This document shows positions 51,835-60,827 of a DNA stretch of 64,000 bases, in pieces; positions within the stretch are counted from its first letter, which is position 1; every line of letters begins with the position of its first letter. The DNA is taken from IMG/VR virus record IMGVR_UViG_3300034684_000059, positions 1-64,000 of that record; one strand, written 5' to 3'. A model generated the notes under the pieces. That model made no database searches. It was given only the letters and a program-made list of their open reading frames with translations, and had not been told where the DNA came from. The stretch comes from a virus. Position numbers and translations under genes: made by a program.

Positions 51835-53166
51835 GTGATATACGGATTTATTGTGGACACTATGTTCCACAAAAACGCACCGATCATGTATGCAGATGAA
51901 GCATTACCTCCGGTATTTGCTTTAGATGAAGCAATTGAAAACTATTTTGATCGACAATTGAAATTTAAAGATCTACGTACAGAGAGAAATAACCCGGAAT
52001 ATTTTGGACAAATTTCCATCCATGCTGATGCTAATAAATTAGATGAAGAGAATTTCTTCACCTTACTTACTGATCCACATCGAGATCTCTACTTCAAACT
52101 TATAGAACGAATTTATACTGCACAGAATGTGACAGTTGAACAGCTTGAAGAAGACATCCGCACAGATCCTGAATTTAGTGTGGTGTATATCCAGGAAAGT
52201 TTACGTCTTGGTTGGAATATCGTTGGAACAGAAGTTCCGGATGGACATCCTGGACCAACTGAAGTCGTAGACTTTATCGAGTTTGAACTTAACTTTCCTG
52301 AAGTACATGAAAAATTCAAACTCTGGATCAATCGTCAGAAGTTTGCAACGGATTATCCGTTATCTACGATAGCGCAAGTTGTACTTCCGTGTGATCACAG
52401 TATCCTTCTCAATCCTTCGACAGTTCCTACGACGATCGATGCCATCATAGCAAGTACTTCTTTTAGTTTTAGCGACGTCGAAAATAAGATCCATACAGGT
52501 GATCATTCCGGACTTATGACGTATACCACAAGGTATATCGTAAGTTCAACTTCTATAAAACGTATGCCTTTTGGTATCCTTTATAAAGGAGCTCAACCTT
52601 CTTCTTTGGAGATAAGAAAAGCTATCCGAGAAAAGCTTTTAGGATATGGAACTGCTCCAGAAGAAGAATGGAAAAAGATACTTCCTGATCTGTTTGTTAC
52701 AGGACAGTTCTTCATTCTTCCCTTTTGGGATAACATGATACAACGAGAAGATCGTCGTATCTTCCAATCCATATTGCCTACGAAAAGGATTACTGGACTC
52801 ATAAGTCAAATCTATCCTGCACTTGAAGAAGTGTTCATAGAAAAATATCAACAGCTTTTAACTTACGCACAAAACCCAGGGTTCGGTTTAGTTATACCCG
52901 ATCCATTGAATGAAGTATTTTTCTCTTTGCAGGAAATTCATCCAACTTATCAACACTACTCGACTCAGAACAATCTTCATACGTTCATGGAAACACATAC
53001 TAAAGAATTCAGCATACGGTTAAATCGCTGTCTTGCTGTTCTTCTTGGCGAATCCATAAACGAAGAGTTCATCTTAAATACGTTCGATGGTATCCGATAT
53101 ATGTCATTTGTCACTTCGGGAATAGAATACCACGTTATACATCCAGAAGATTATCCGAAAGAATAA
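51835..53166 (+). CDS. Virion-structural-like protein, 443 residues
   Basis: GTG 51835 preceded by ATAGGAGACTTTT. It has an acidic helical N-terminal half, a central beta-rich part and helical C-terminal part, with no catalytic motif. The size and neighbourhood (endolysin, fibre genes) suggest a baseplate or virion protein. The preceding 90-base spacer probably holds its promoter. Confidence 0.75.
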   Translation: MIYGFIVDTMFHKNAPIMYADEALPPVFALDEAIENYFDRQLKFKDLRTERNNPEYFGQISIHADANKLDEENFFTLLTDPHRDLYFKLIERIYTAQNVTVEQLEEDIRTDPEFSVVYIQESLRLGWNIVGTEVPDGHPGPTEVVDFIEFELNFPEVHEKFKLWINRQKFATDYPLSTIAQVVLPCDHSILLNPSTVPTTIDAIIASTSFSFSDVENKIHTGDHSGLMTYTTRYIVSSTSIKRMPFGILYKGAQPSSLEIRKAIREKLLGYGTAPEEEWKKILPDLFVTGQFFILPFWDNMIQREDRRIFQSILPTKRITGLISQIYPALEEVFIEKYQQLLTYAQNPGFGLVIPDPLNEVFFSLQEIHPTYQHYSTQNNLHTFMETHTKEFSIRLNRCLAVLLGESINEEFILNTFDGIRYMSFVTSGIEYHVIHPEDYPKE

Positions 53167-53178
53167 GGTATATCAATG

Positions 53179-53208
53179 TACAAGGTAGTGGGATCCCACT
53201 ACCTTGTA
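53179..53208. terminator. Perfect 30-bp palindrome terminator
   Basis: TACAAGGTAGTGGGA and its exact complement, followed by TTTTTAAAA. Confidence 0.85.
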
Positions 53209-53226
53209 TTTTTAAAAGGAGGTACA

Positions 53227-53462
53227 ATGGTTAAAGTAAATACAGTGTGTTCCCAATCTACTGACACTATCAAGAAATATCCCTCTGGATATTCTTGTAG
53301 AAAAAATAATAGAAAAACATACCGCATGGATTGATTTTTTTTGGAAAAATCATAGGACAACGATCTAAATATGCAGAAGCGCTTAAAGCTACTGAACAGT
53401 TGTCCGACGAAGAAGCATTAATAGCTATTCAGAACATTGTTCCAGATTACAAATTGGATTAG
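53227..53462 (+). pseudogene. Small gene broken by frameshifts
   Basis: A good ribosome binding site (AAAAGGAGGTACA) precedes ATG 53227, but this frame stops after 35 codons (53334). A second frame over the same DNA reads like a protein (VPNLLTLSRNIPLDILVEK, then IIEKHTAWIDFF), and after a T8 run at about 53334-53341 a third continues as GKIIGQRSKYAEALK and ends ...NIVPDYKLD at 53462. Joined, they would form a helical protein of about 78 residues. Two frame changes are needed, one near 53240-53250 and one in the T-run. Either the gene is decayed, or the T-run is a slippage site or a sequencing error. Function unknown. Confidence 0.6.
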
Positions 53463-53465
53463 AAT

Positions 53466-53501
53466 ATAGATAAGTCTCTTCTTTGGAAGAGACTTATCTA
53501 T
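53466..53501. terminator. Hairpin terminator
   Basis: ATAGATAAGTCTCTTC, TTT loop, GGAAGAGACTTATCTAT: a 16-bp stem directly after the broken gene. Confidence 0.85.
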
Positions 53502-53580
53502 ACAGTTAGTATTCGATATATTTCATAGATGGGATAATTCGAAATATGATATGATTATATTTTCACATTTGGAGTAAGTC

Positions 53581-54237
53581 ATGTCACTAAAAAATAACGA
53601 CAATGGCACTATGTATTATTACAATCCGATAGCCCCATATGAACTTTTAGTCGAATGCCCACTTGATCTTGAACAAGATTTGTCGTATTCTCCGGGATAT
53701 TCGTGTTGTACTAAAGTACCTCCCCCAAATCCAAAAAATGGATATGCCATATGTTGGGATCACGATAAAAAATCTTGGAGATATGTCATAGATCACAGGG
53801 GACAACTGTATTGGACAGAGGATATGACGTACAATGACTCCGGCATTCCTGTAACCGAACTTGGACCCATACCAGAAGCTAAAACATTCACTAGACCGCC
53901 TATTCCTACAAATATACAAAGAAAACGGGTACTTCAAAAAATCGATACTAAAGAATTGCAGATTCTTGAACAAGGTGTCACGTACAATGGAAAAGCATAT
54001 AAATCCGATATGTCGTCGATGTTAGAGTATTTGATTTTCCAAAACTCTGCAGAACAAAAAGAATTTTTGAGAGTACAACTTAAAGATGGATCTTGGACTA
54101 AAATTGACAAACAGATGTGTTTTGACATTCTAAAATTATGCAAATATAACTTAAAGTTAGCCAAAGAATACCGATATGCTAAAACTATGCAGTTAGAGAC
54201 ATATCCCGATCATAAATTAGAATCATTTCCTTTGTAA
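53581..54237 (+). CDS. Tail-fibre-assembly-like protein
   Basis: 218 residues. Residues about 55-100 have the composition and order of phage tail-fibre assembly proteins (GYAICWDHDKKSWRYV, then YWTEDMTYNDSG and many Pro). The C-terminal third (YNGKAYKSDMSSMLEYL, then DGSWTKIDKQMCFDILKL) matches the pattern of DUF4376, which is common in such proteins. These chaperones help fold or trimerise fibre tips. Its neighbour 158 bases downstream is the Gly-rich adhesin, the obvious client. Confidence 0.72.
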   Translation: MSLKNNDNGTMYYYNPIAPYELLVECPLDLEQDLSYSPGYSCCTKVPPPNPKNGYAICWDHDKKSWRYVIDHRGQLYWTEDMTYNDSGIPVTELGPIPEAKTFTRPPIPTNIQRKRVLQKIDTKELQILEQGVTYNGKAYKSDMSSMLEYLIFQNSAEQKEFLRVQLKDGSWTKIDKQMCFDILKLCKYNLKLAKEYRYAKTMQLETYPDHKLESFPL

Positions 54238-54291
54238 TTTAAGTATACTACTTTTGAACGTCTAAATACATCTAAAAGTATACTATGCGAT

Positions 54292-54321
54292 TTGGTTGTA
54301 CAAATAATCGTGTACAACCAA
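54292..54321. terminator. Hairpin between assembly and adhesin genes
   Basis: TTGGTTGTACA, 8-base loop, TGTACAACCAA. No T-run follows, so it could attenuate rather than terminate. A second imperfect repeat of AGTATACT lies upstream (54242 and 54277). Confidence 0.6.
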
Positions 54322-54394
54322 CGAAAACATTTGATGCGGGGTATCAACGAATTTAATCGTCCGCAGTTATCTTAACGTATATTTGGAGAAACGT

Positions 54395-55408
54395 ATGTTA
54401 GCAATAGATTTTCCTAATGCTGCTTCTACGATCAACGATAAGTACTATCGCGAGATTGTCTCTGAGGAACGATTTGAGTTTCCTTCTACAGCAGAAGATT
54501 TTATATCGACTGGAGTGGCTGATCATGATGAGTTCATCAGTGAAGTTGATGGTGATCCTGTAGTTAGAACATATAACAACTTCACCATCAACGAAGGACA
54601 TCTTGTTCGTCCTACGAATCGGTGTAAAGGACTGTATCTCAATATTCTTGGGGATGCACACATCCACGGAACACTGTCCATGACTGCAAGAGGAGCATTT
54701 GCTCCTGGTAAGTATGTCGGTATAGACTTGAAAAATAAAGTTATACATTACAATCACAGCGATACCTATCCGGAAGATGCGATGTTCGTCATGACGCCTA
54801 TAGGTGGTCCTCGACTGACAACGTATAATACTCGTGGATCTGACGGAGTGGGTAACTCGTGTGGAGGCGGTGGATGTGGTGCGGTAGAATACCACTACGG
54901 TGGTGTTGGAGGATATGGGGGGGAAGGTACTTCTTTTTCCGGTGGAGCTGGAGGAGGCGGGACTGCAAGAGGAACCGCAGGCTCTGGTGGTATAAATGCT
55001 GGTAGAGGAGGAAACGGATACGGATTCGTCGCTACTACCGGTGTATGGTTTTCTGCAGGCGGAGGAGCCGGTAACCCTGGAGGACCTGGCTCTTATGGTG
55101 GACATACAGGAGAATCTGGCGCAGGTGGTGTGATCATTGTGTTCGTTCATGGAGATCTCGTTATCCATCCTACAGGGAAGATAGTTTCTGCCGGATCTAA
55201 AGGTGGAGATGGGTATGACCCTGGTGGTGGATCTGGTGGTGGTGCCATCCATATATTCTACAAGGGGTTATTCGAAGGATCCGATAAGTTATTTGTTCCT
55301 GGAGGAGGTGGGGGACGTCCTATCCCTGCAGGAGGATATTCCGGAGCAATTGGTGCTCCCGGAGGTACCGGATCGATATCCCATCAACGTATACCTAGTA
55401 TATGGTAA
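54395..55408 (+). CDS. Gly-rich tail-fibre adhesin (paralog of 42415)
   Basis: 337 residues from ATG 54395 (MLAIDFPNAAS) with TTTGGAGAAACGT; a TTG at 54383 lies inside that site. The head shared with the 42415 protein spans about residues 35-100; the Gly-rich region from 150 on has repeated GGAGGGG and SGGGAIHIFYKG-type strands. The two tips differ strongly in length and loop sequence while the head is nearly identical, as expected for alternative host-recognition adhesins mounted on the same fibre. Confidence 0.85.
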   Translation: MLAIDFPNAASTINDKYYREIVSEERFEFPSTAEDFISTGVADHDEFISEVDGDPVVRTYNNFTINEGHLVRPTNRCKGLYLNILGDAHIHGTLSMTARGAFAPGKYVGIDLKNKVIHYNHSDTYPEDAMFVMTPIGGPRLTTYNTRGSDGVGNSCGGGGCGAVEYHYGGVGGYGGEGTSFSGGAGGGGTARGTAGSGGINAGRGGNGYGFVATTGVWFSAGGGAGNPGGPGSYGGHTGESGAGGVIIVFVHGDLVIHPTGKIVSAGSKGGDGYDPGGGSGGGAIHIFYKGLFEGSDKLFVPGGGGGRPIPAGGYSGAIGAPGGTGSISHQRIPSIW

Positions 55409-55416
55409 TGATTATC

Positions 55417-55449
55417 AGATATGTCTCCCTTTTTTAGGGAGACATATCT
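55417..55449 (+). terminator. Rho-independent terminator
   Basis: AGATATGTCTCCC, loop TTTTTTA, GGGAGACATATCT, followed by TTTTTT. Confidence 0.9.
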
Positions 55450-55540
55450 TTTTTAATGTGAAAGGCACTTCTAATTGATGTACAGTTATTTCTAGTTAAG
55501 CACATCTTATGCCCTAACTCCCAGACAAAGGAGATGTATA

Positions 55541-56146
55541 ATGCAAGTCAATGTGAACTGGACATATAAGTTTGGATTCATTGAGGCATTTGAATCGCTG
55601 AACGGTATATATAAAGTAGTTCAAATCATGTCGTATAAAGAATTGTTGGATAGCAATCTTTCTCTTTACGATGGACTTTATGTTCACGTAAATAAAACAC
55701 AACAGGATTTGGACAACGATGTAGCCAAATACAGAACAGACGATATCCTCAAATTAGAATCTGTGATTGACAAAACAAAGGTTTATTACATTCCCAGCAA
55801 AATATTACGGTTTATACCGGAAACAAATGTTAATAAATACGCTAAATTAGCAGTGGGTTTAAATGTTGGCCCGTGTAATAGTAAAGAAGATTTGGATCAC
55901 ATTGTAGAAGCACTCCAGCAACTGATGACTAAAATGTTCGGGATCTCTCAGTCTCCGAGTGTTTTTAGTGTAGGAAGTGTGTGGTTAACAGATGCCGAAT
56001 ATGCGACTATAACCGCAGAACGGGATAACGAAGCTAGAGAAGTCATCAATTATTATGGAGAAAATAAAAAGCTTCTTGAAACTATCAGTCAGCAAAATGA
56101 AACAATACGTCAACTACAATTGTTGATCAAAGACCATTTAGGCTAA
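55541..56146 (+). CDS. Unknown 201-residue protein with C-terminal coiled coil
   Basis: ATG preceded by AAAGGAGATGTATA. A folded N-terminal part is followed by a C-terminal heptad-like helix (about residues 170-200, ENKKLLETISQQNETIRQ), probably a trimeric coiled coil. It is 14 bases ahead of the large 56161 gene, and both are likely tail or fibre-base parts. Confidence 0.75.
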   Translation: MQVNVNWTYKFGFIEAFESLNGIYKVVQIMSYKELLDSNLSLYDGLYVHVNKTQQDLDNDVAKYRTDDILKLESVIDKTKVYYIPSKILRFIPETNVNKYAKLAVGLNVGPCNSKEDLDHIVEALQQLMTKMFGISQSPSVFSVGSVWLTDAEYATITAERDNEAREVINYYGENKKLLETISQQNETIRQLQLLIKDHLG

Positions 56147-56160
56147 AGGAGTATTTCGTT

Positions 56161-58083
56161 ATGTATTTAACCCCAGATTTGACTGCAGAAAATCTTCTTT
56201 ATCGAAAAGATAATGATGTACGGATGATTATATCTGCAGAACAAAAACTCACGTTCACTAGTCCTATCTATTCCGATACTATCAATATGGTTTTGATGGG
56301 TACACAAAATCAGACACTTATCAAAGGTATTGATTGGACAGTACGTTCGGAAGATATTGCTATAGAAAGTACTTCTCAGATGCGTCTTATAGACCACACA
56401 TTTAACAAAGAACTTGTGCGCAGTATAACGATCATCAAACCGTATGTTGCAGATTACAAGATCTTTATGACTTATCAGATGCTCTATCCTGAGCATAGTA
56501 AAGTCGCATTGAATGAAACAGAAGAGGTACTTGAATTTACGCCAGATCTGTTAACACATATACTTCAATTATTACGTGCACACGATAGACTGTTATCTCC
56601 TATAACTGATGTACATAGTCCGGTAGAACGTAATCCTAGGATGTTCGAAATTGATCAGCACAAAGAACTTCCTGAGAACTTTGTTTCTAACGAATTACAT
56701 AGCGTAAATACTCTAGAGCAAATTCACACGATCCATCCTATCGGCGGAGCATTTTTCAAAGATTCGCTCGTTGTAGAAAAAGTAGATCCTACAGTCAGCG
56801 ATCCTATGGCACATGTCCCTGAAAATGTACTTATCCCTGGAGTAGACTACAAAGTATTTGGTTGTGATTATCACAAGACAAGTATGACTAAGAATACTTC
56901 TGGTGTATATAGATTCGTCCTGTTCACAAAAGCATTTGTGGGTCAAGTCAAAGTAAGCTATCATGCATATGGCGGAGATCCTACACTGTACGACATACGT
57001 CAACAAGAAGAATCTATCGATAACATACGCCGATATGTTCTTGAATCTCAGTTACTTACTCCCAAGACATTAGGCAACACACCACAAATCATCACAATTT
57101 CCAATAGAATATTGGAATTGGAGGAAAAGATGCGTATATTAGCACAACAAGGTCGTCCTTCTTACGGAGATGTAAGTCACGGCGGTACGCTTATCAAAAA
57201 GATCACATCTGTAGATGACGAACTTCACTGGTACACTATCGCAGAATTATTCAAAGTAGACGGTTCTGAAGAAGTATTTATAGCCGACATCATGCGTCTG
57301 TCTATACAGACACTTTACACAAAATTCACATTTGACGTTTTAGTCAATGTAAATATTGAACATCCTACTGATCGACTTGAAGTTGCATGTACTTCAGCAA
57401 CGTATCCTAAAGGATATATTCCTTTTGAAGATTATTCCCAAATAGAAAATATCATTCGTCCTCAGTTTAGGATCATTTGGAATGAAAATACGGTGGAAGG
57501 TTCCGGTATCTTTTTACAGATCGGGATGCGTCTTAAAGGATACGTCGAAGAAACTTTGGCTATCGAAGACATGAGTGGACAGCAATCTGCTTGGAAACTT
57601 ATACCTACTCCTGTAGAAGCATCTCTTCCTGAAGATAATTTGATAGCACTTCCTAGTAACAACCACACTTGGGACGTACTTAACCCGAATAGTCGCTCTG
57701 AAAGTCAGATGATACCCTTCCCGGATGGGCACCTTATTTGGGCAGGACAAGAAGCGCTTAACCGTCCTAACTCGGGATGGATGAGTCATCGGTTAGTACA
57801 TCTTCTTGAAAAAGATACTGACATCCGTAAGATCAAACAGATCCGTTGTGATCTTACTGAAGAAGGTGGAAATCGATTCCCCATTATGTTCAACTTCATT
57901 CGCGGCTCTGAAAAGTTACAATCCAGTACGACGTTTAACTACAACGGAAAACCTTCTTACATGGTTGCGCAGATAACACGCGATGCAGTAAATGGGAATA
58001 TAGTTATTGATATAGCTGCAGACATCGTTGCAGGTCCTACTGCTAACCGACTTGATTTAAGTCAAGTCTTAGTCTTCTTCTAA
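56161..58083 (+). CDS. Large virion-structural protein (baseplate or fibre)
   Basis: 640 residues, ATG preceded by AAAGGAGTATTTCGTT. The N-terminal 300 residues are a series of beta domains with a ring of repeated 'YKIFMTYQMLYP' and 'GQVKVSYHAYGG' motifs. A short helix (about 310-325) separates it from a C-terminal half that resembles a jelly-roll or fibre-tip domain (strands such as FDVLVNVNIEHP). No enzyme motif. With 55541 and 58095 it forms an operon; a baseplate or fibre-base role is inferred from size and company. Confidence 0.8.
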   Translation: MYLTPDLTAENLLYRKDNDVRMIISAEQKLTFTSPIYSDTINMVLMGTQNQTLIKGIDWTVRSEDIAIESTSQMRLIDHTFNKELVRSITIIKPYVADYKIFMTYQMLYPEHSKVALNETEEVLEFTPDLLTHILQLLRAHDRLLSPITDVHSPVERNPRMFEIDQHKELPENFVSNELHSVNTLEQIHTIHPIGGAFFKDSLVVEKVDPTVSDPMAHVPENVLIPGVDYKVFGCDYHKTSMTKNTSGVYRFVLFTKAFVGQVKVSYHAYGGDPTLYDIRQQEESIDNIRRYVLESQLLTPKTLGNTPQIITISNRILELEEKMRILAQQGRPSYGDVSHGGTLIKKITSVDDELHWYTIAELFKVDGSEEVFIADIMRLSIQTLYTKFTFDVLVNVNIEHPTDRLEVACTSATYPKGYIPFEDYSQIENIIRPQFRIIWNENTVEGSGIFLQIGMRLKGYVEETLAIEDMSGQQSAWKLIPTPVEASLPEDNLIALPSNNHTWDVLNPNSRSESQMIPFPDGHLIWAGQEALNRPNSGWMSHRLVHLLEKDTDIRKIKQIRCDLTEEGGNRFPIMFNFIRGSEKLQSSTTFNYNGKPSYMVAQITRDAVNGNIVIDIAADIVAGPTANRLDLSQVLVFF

Positions 58084-58094
58084 AAGGACGTGTT

Positions 58095-58319
58095 ATGATC
58101 TTGGTAGACACAAAGAAAATACCGGAACTTAATAAACATTTTGTGATCTCATGGTACTGCGTAACCAAAGCTCAGCTCCGAGACATGAAACTTAAAAGTT
58201 CTCAAAAAGTATTTAACCATGGAGATATACCTAAAGGGTTTTACACTAACTCGGCACAATTCTTTGTCGAAGAAGGTATACTCAGAAATGGTTACGGCAT
58301 CTTAAAACGTATCTCTTGA
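58095..58319 (+). CDS. Small unknown protein (74 residues)
   Basis: ATG 11 bases after the previous stop with AAAGGACGTGTT. It is basic with several Lys and aromatic residues. No family is recognised. The unit ends at the terminator 58347-58375. Confidence 0.7.
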   Translation: MILVDTKKIPELNKHFVISWYCVTKAQLRDMKLKSSQKVFNHGDIPKGFYTNSAQFFVEEGILRNGYGILKRIS

Positions 58320-58346
58320 TTTTCTTCTCTATTCCTTCCTTCTACT

Positions 58347-58375
58347 GTGTATGAGTCCGGATAGGACTCATACAC
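58347..58375. terminator. Hairpin terminator
   Basis: GTGTATGAGTCC, GGATA loop, GGACTCATACAC. Confidence 0.8.
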
Positions 58376-58411
58376 TATCAATAACAATACCTGATATTTA
58401 GGAGGTAGTTT

Positions 58412-58627
58412 ATGCGTACTCGTTATGACGTTACTTTAATGTCAGGAAATTTGATAACACGTTGTAGACAGTTCATAATAAAAAACCAAGATGGTACTTG
58501 GTATGATGAGAATACGGCTATGACGTTTTCTTCAGAAAATGATATCTATCAGTACTATGGCAAAAATGACATCTTAGTTATCTTAACACCAGTCGAGGAG
58601 ATGAGAATATGTGGGCATTCGCTATAG
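58412..58627 (+). CDS. Small unknown protein (71 residues)
   Basis: ATG preceded by TAGGAGGTAGTTT. A basic N-terminus (MRTRYDVTLMSG) is followed by short beta strands. No family is recognised. Its last 19 bases overlap the start of 58609, so translation is coupled. Confidence 0.7.
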   Translation: MRTRYDVTLMSGNLITRCRQFIIKNQDGTWYDENTAMTFSSENDIYQYYGKNDILVILTPVEEMRICGHSL

Positions 58628-59274
58628 ACCGACAATACTTTATTGTATTCGATAAAACTCAAAAAGAGTACGATGTGTTGTCATATCCACACTATCCTAC
58701 AACCGATGAAGATGTCGGCATAATCATGGTCGACAACAGAAATCCTAAAACTCCTATCATTTCTGGATATGGGGGAGTTGACGACATAGTGTCTAACTAC
58801 AACCACCCTCTGACTTCTTTGGTTATTTACATGGCTCAAAAGCACATGGAACTTCTTCCCGTAGCATATTGGGACATGACACAATTGCATGCAACTGCCA
58901 ATCCATTCTATTTTGAAGATTTCTTTGTCAGACAGTTGTCTCTCATAATCTCAGATGAAGAAGGTAAGATCCCAAATATCGAGGATGAATTAAAATATAA
59001 GGATAACTCTTGGTCACGTATATTTGGAGTGGTTTATCACGGAGAACACAAAGTACAAACTAAAGTCAAAACACTTGTTCGTCCGATACTGTTCCTCGGA
59101 ATGAGAGACGGACAGATCATCCTCGGTAAAACTACTAATAGTTATCATGTTGATGAAGATGCCCCAGATATCATGTTCGGAAGGATCCATCTGAATGAAG
59201 ATGTCGCTGTCGATTTGAAACCTCTAGCTCCCTATGACAGTGAAGAAATTCGTTCTATTGTACCAAGTAATTAA
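58609..59274 (+). CDS. Unknown 221-residue protein
   Basis: ATG 58609 lies within the end of the previous gene, with GAGGAGATGAGAAT upstream. It is acidic in its C-terminal half and rich in Tyr, His and Asp. No catalytic motif is recognised. It ends the unit at the hairpin 59284-59309. Confidence 0.75.
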   Translation: MWAFAIDRQYFIVFDKTQKEYDVLSYPHYPTTDEDVGIIMVDNRNPKTPIISGYGGVDDIVSNYNHPLTSLVIYMAQKHMELLPVAYWDMTQLHATANPFYFEDFFVRQLSLIISDEEGKIPNIEDELKYKDNSWSRIFGVVYHGEHKVQTKVKTLVRPILFLGMRDGQIILGKTTNSYHVDEDAPDIMFGRIHLNEDVAVDLKPLAPYDSEEIRSIVPSN

Positions 59275-59283
59275 TTTCGACAA

Positions 59284-59309
59284 GAGAAGAGTTCTTAGGA
59301 ACTCTTCTC
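59284..59309. terminator. Hairpin terminator
   Basis: GAGAAGAGTTC, TTAG loop, GAACTCTTCTC. Confidence 0.8.
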
Positions 59310-59336
59310 ATTGCAAGCTCTATCCGTTTTGAAGGA

Positions 59337-59344
59337 TATATTAC
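59337..59344 (+). promoter_or_regulatory. TATATTAC early-type promoter
   Basis: TTTTGAAGGATATATTACTATTGTGTA is the fullest form of the element, 41 bp upstream of ATG 59386. The same TTTGAAGGATATATTACT stands at 60819. Confidence 0.75.
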
Positions 59345-59385
59345 TATTGTGTATCTATACCTGAATTCATTTAAGGAGAATCACT

Positions 59386-60729
59386 ATGTCTGAAGTACAA
59401 AATACTATCGTAGCTACAGATGACAATATCGTGTACATCGTTAGCTCCGAGATCAAACGGTTGGGAGACCGTGCTGATCTTAATCACATAGATGTCAGTA
59501 ACATTACTGACATGTCGTGTCTGTTTAATACGTCTTCATTCAATGGAGACATATCCAAGTGGAATGTATCAAACGTTAAGGATATGTCTTGGATGTTCTC
59601 AGAATCTGAGTTCAATGGAGACATATCTGACTGGAATGTATCTGGTGTAGTAAACATGCACGGCATGTTCTCACATTCTAAGTTCGATCAGGATATATCG
59701 AACTGGGATGTGTCTCATGTTGAAGATATGTCTTATATGTTCGATGAGTCTCAGTTCAATCAAGACATATCGTCTTGGGACGTATCGAACGTTACTGAGA
59801 TGAATAACATGTTCGAACGTTCTGTATTCAATGGGGATATCGCATCCTGGGATGTCAGTAACGTTAAGAACATGCGTACAATGTTCACATACTCACGATT
59901 CAACAGAGATATCTCCCGGTGGGATGTGAGTAATGTGGTATTCATGTCTTGGATGTTTGCATCTTCAGTATTCGACGGGGATATATCTGGATGGGATGTA
60001 TCCAACGTCAGAGATATGTCTCACATGTTCGAACGTTCTAAGTTCAATCGGGACATATCTAAATGGAATGTGTCTAACGTTAAATACATGCAACACATGT
60101 TCTCAGAATCAATATTCAACCAAGACATATCTTCTTGGAATATTGGTCGAGTAAAAGATATGTCTGGCATGTTCGAACGTTCGATATTCGATCAGGACAT
60201 ATCCCGATGGGATGTGTCGCACGTTACAAATATGTTTGGAATGTTCTCACACTCTAAGTTCAAAGGGGATCTATCCAAATGGGACGTAAGTGAAGTCGAG
60301 AACATGCGCTGCATGTTCTCAGAATCTGTGTTCAATAGAGACATATCCATGTGGGACGTATCGAACGTTAAAGATATGTTTGGTATGTTCACAAATTCGA
60401 TGTTCAACCAAGACATATCTGACTGGGATGTCTCTAATGTTAAAACAATGAAAGGGATGTTCTCAAAATCCAGGTTTGACCAAGACATATCGACATGGAA
60501 TGTGTCTCAGGTTACAGATATGTCTTGGATGTTCTATAGATCCGTGTTCAACCAGGACATAGCTTTGTGGGACGTGTCTAACGTAACTGGCATGGAATAT
60601 ATGTTCTACCGTGCTAAGTTCAATCAAGACATATCCCGATGGGATGTGTCCGATACGACTGACGTATCCGGCATGTTTGAAGGATCTCCTTTAGAACAAC
60701 ATCCTCCGATGTGGAACAAACAAAAATAG
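59386..60729 (+). CDS. BspA/DUF285-type leucine-rich-like repeat protein
   Basis: 447 residues. Residues 52-435 are sixteen repeats of exactly 24 residues with consensus FNxDISxWDVSNVxxMxxMFxxSx, preceded by a half unit (HIDVSNITDMSCLF) and followed by a 12-residue tail. This is the DUF285/BspA-like (PARCEL) repeat seen in Mycoplasma and gut-bacterial surface proteins, which forms an extended solenoid for protein binding. There is no signal peptide or anchor, so the product stays in the cytoplasm or binds a virion. A TATATTAC promoter makes it an early-type gene, which argues for an intracellular partner rather than a fibre. Confidence 0.9.
   Translation: MSEVQNTIVATDDNIVYIVSSEIKRLGDRADLNHIDVSNITDMSCLFNTSSFNGDISKWNVSNVKDMSWMFSESEFNGDISDWNVSGVVNMHGMFSHSKFDQDISNWDVSHVEDMSYMFDESQFNQDISSWDVSNVTEMNNMFERSVFNGDIASWDVSNVKNMRTMFTYSRFNRDISRWDVSNVVFMSWMFASSVFDGDISGWDVSNVRDMSHMFERSKFNRDISKWNVSNVKYMQHMFSESIFNQDISSWNIGRVKDMSGMFERSIFDQDISRWDVSHVTNMFGMFSHSKFKGDLSKWDVSEVENMRCMFSESVFNRDISMWDVSNVKDMFGMFTNSMFNQDISDWDVSNVKTMKGMFSKSRFDQDISTWNVSQVTDMSWMFYRSVFNQDIALWDVSNVTGMEYMFYRAKFNQDISRWDVSDTTDVSGMFEGSPLEQHPPMWNKQK
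59539..60690 (+). repeat. Sixteen tandem 72-bp units encoding the DUF285 repeats
   Basis: The array is exactly 16 x 72 bp with no insertion or gap. Positions such as GACATATC(C/T), TGGGATGTGTC and ATGTTC recur in nearly every unit, while flanking codons vary. Confidence 0.85.
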
Positions 60730-60747
60730 AAACGTTAGTACGTACGG

Positions 60748-60784
60748 TAAGAGAGTTCCTCCTTGACCGGGAGGAACTCTCTTA
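60748..60784. terminator. Hairpin terminator
   Basis: TAAGAGAGTTCCTCC, 7-base loop, GGAGGAACTCTCTTA, a 15-bp stem after the repeat protein. Confidence 0.85.
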
Positions 60785-60827
60785 TATCAAGATATGTCAT
60801 TCGATTTATTTGAAGGATATATTACTT

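Noticed and set aside
53227-53334. Intact 35-residue gene
   Set aside because: The start site is good, but the other frames downstream look coding, so a broken longer gene explains the region better.
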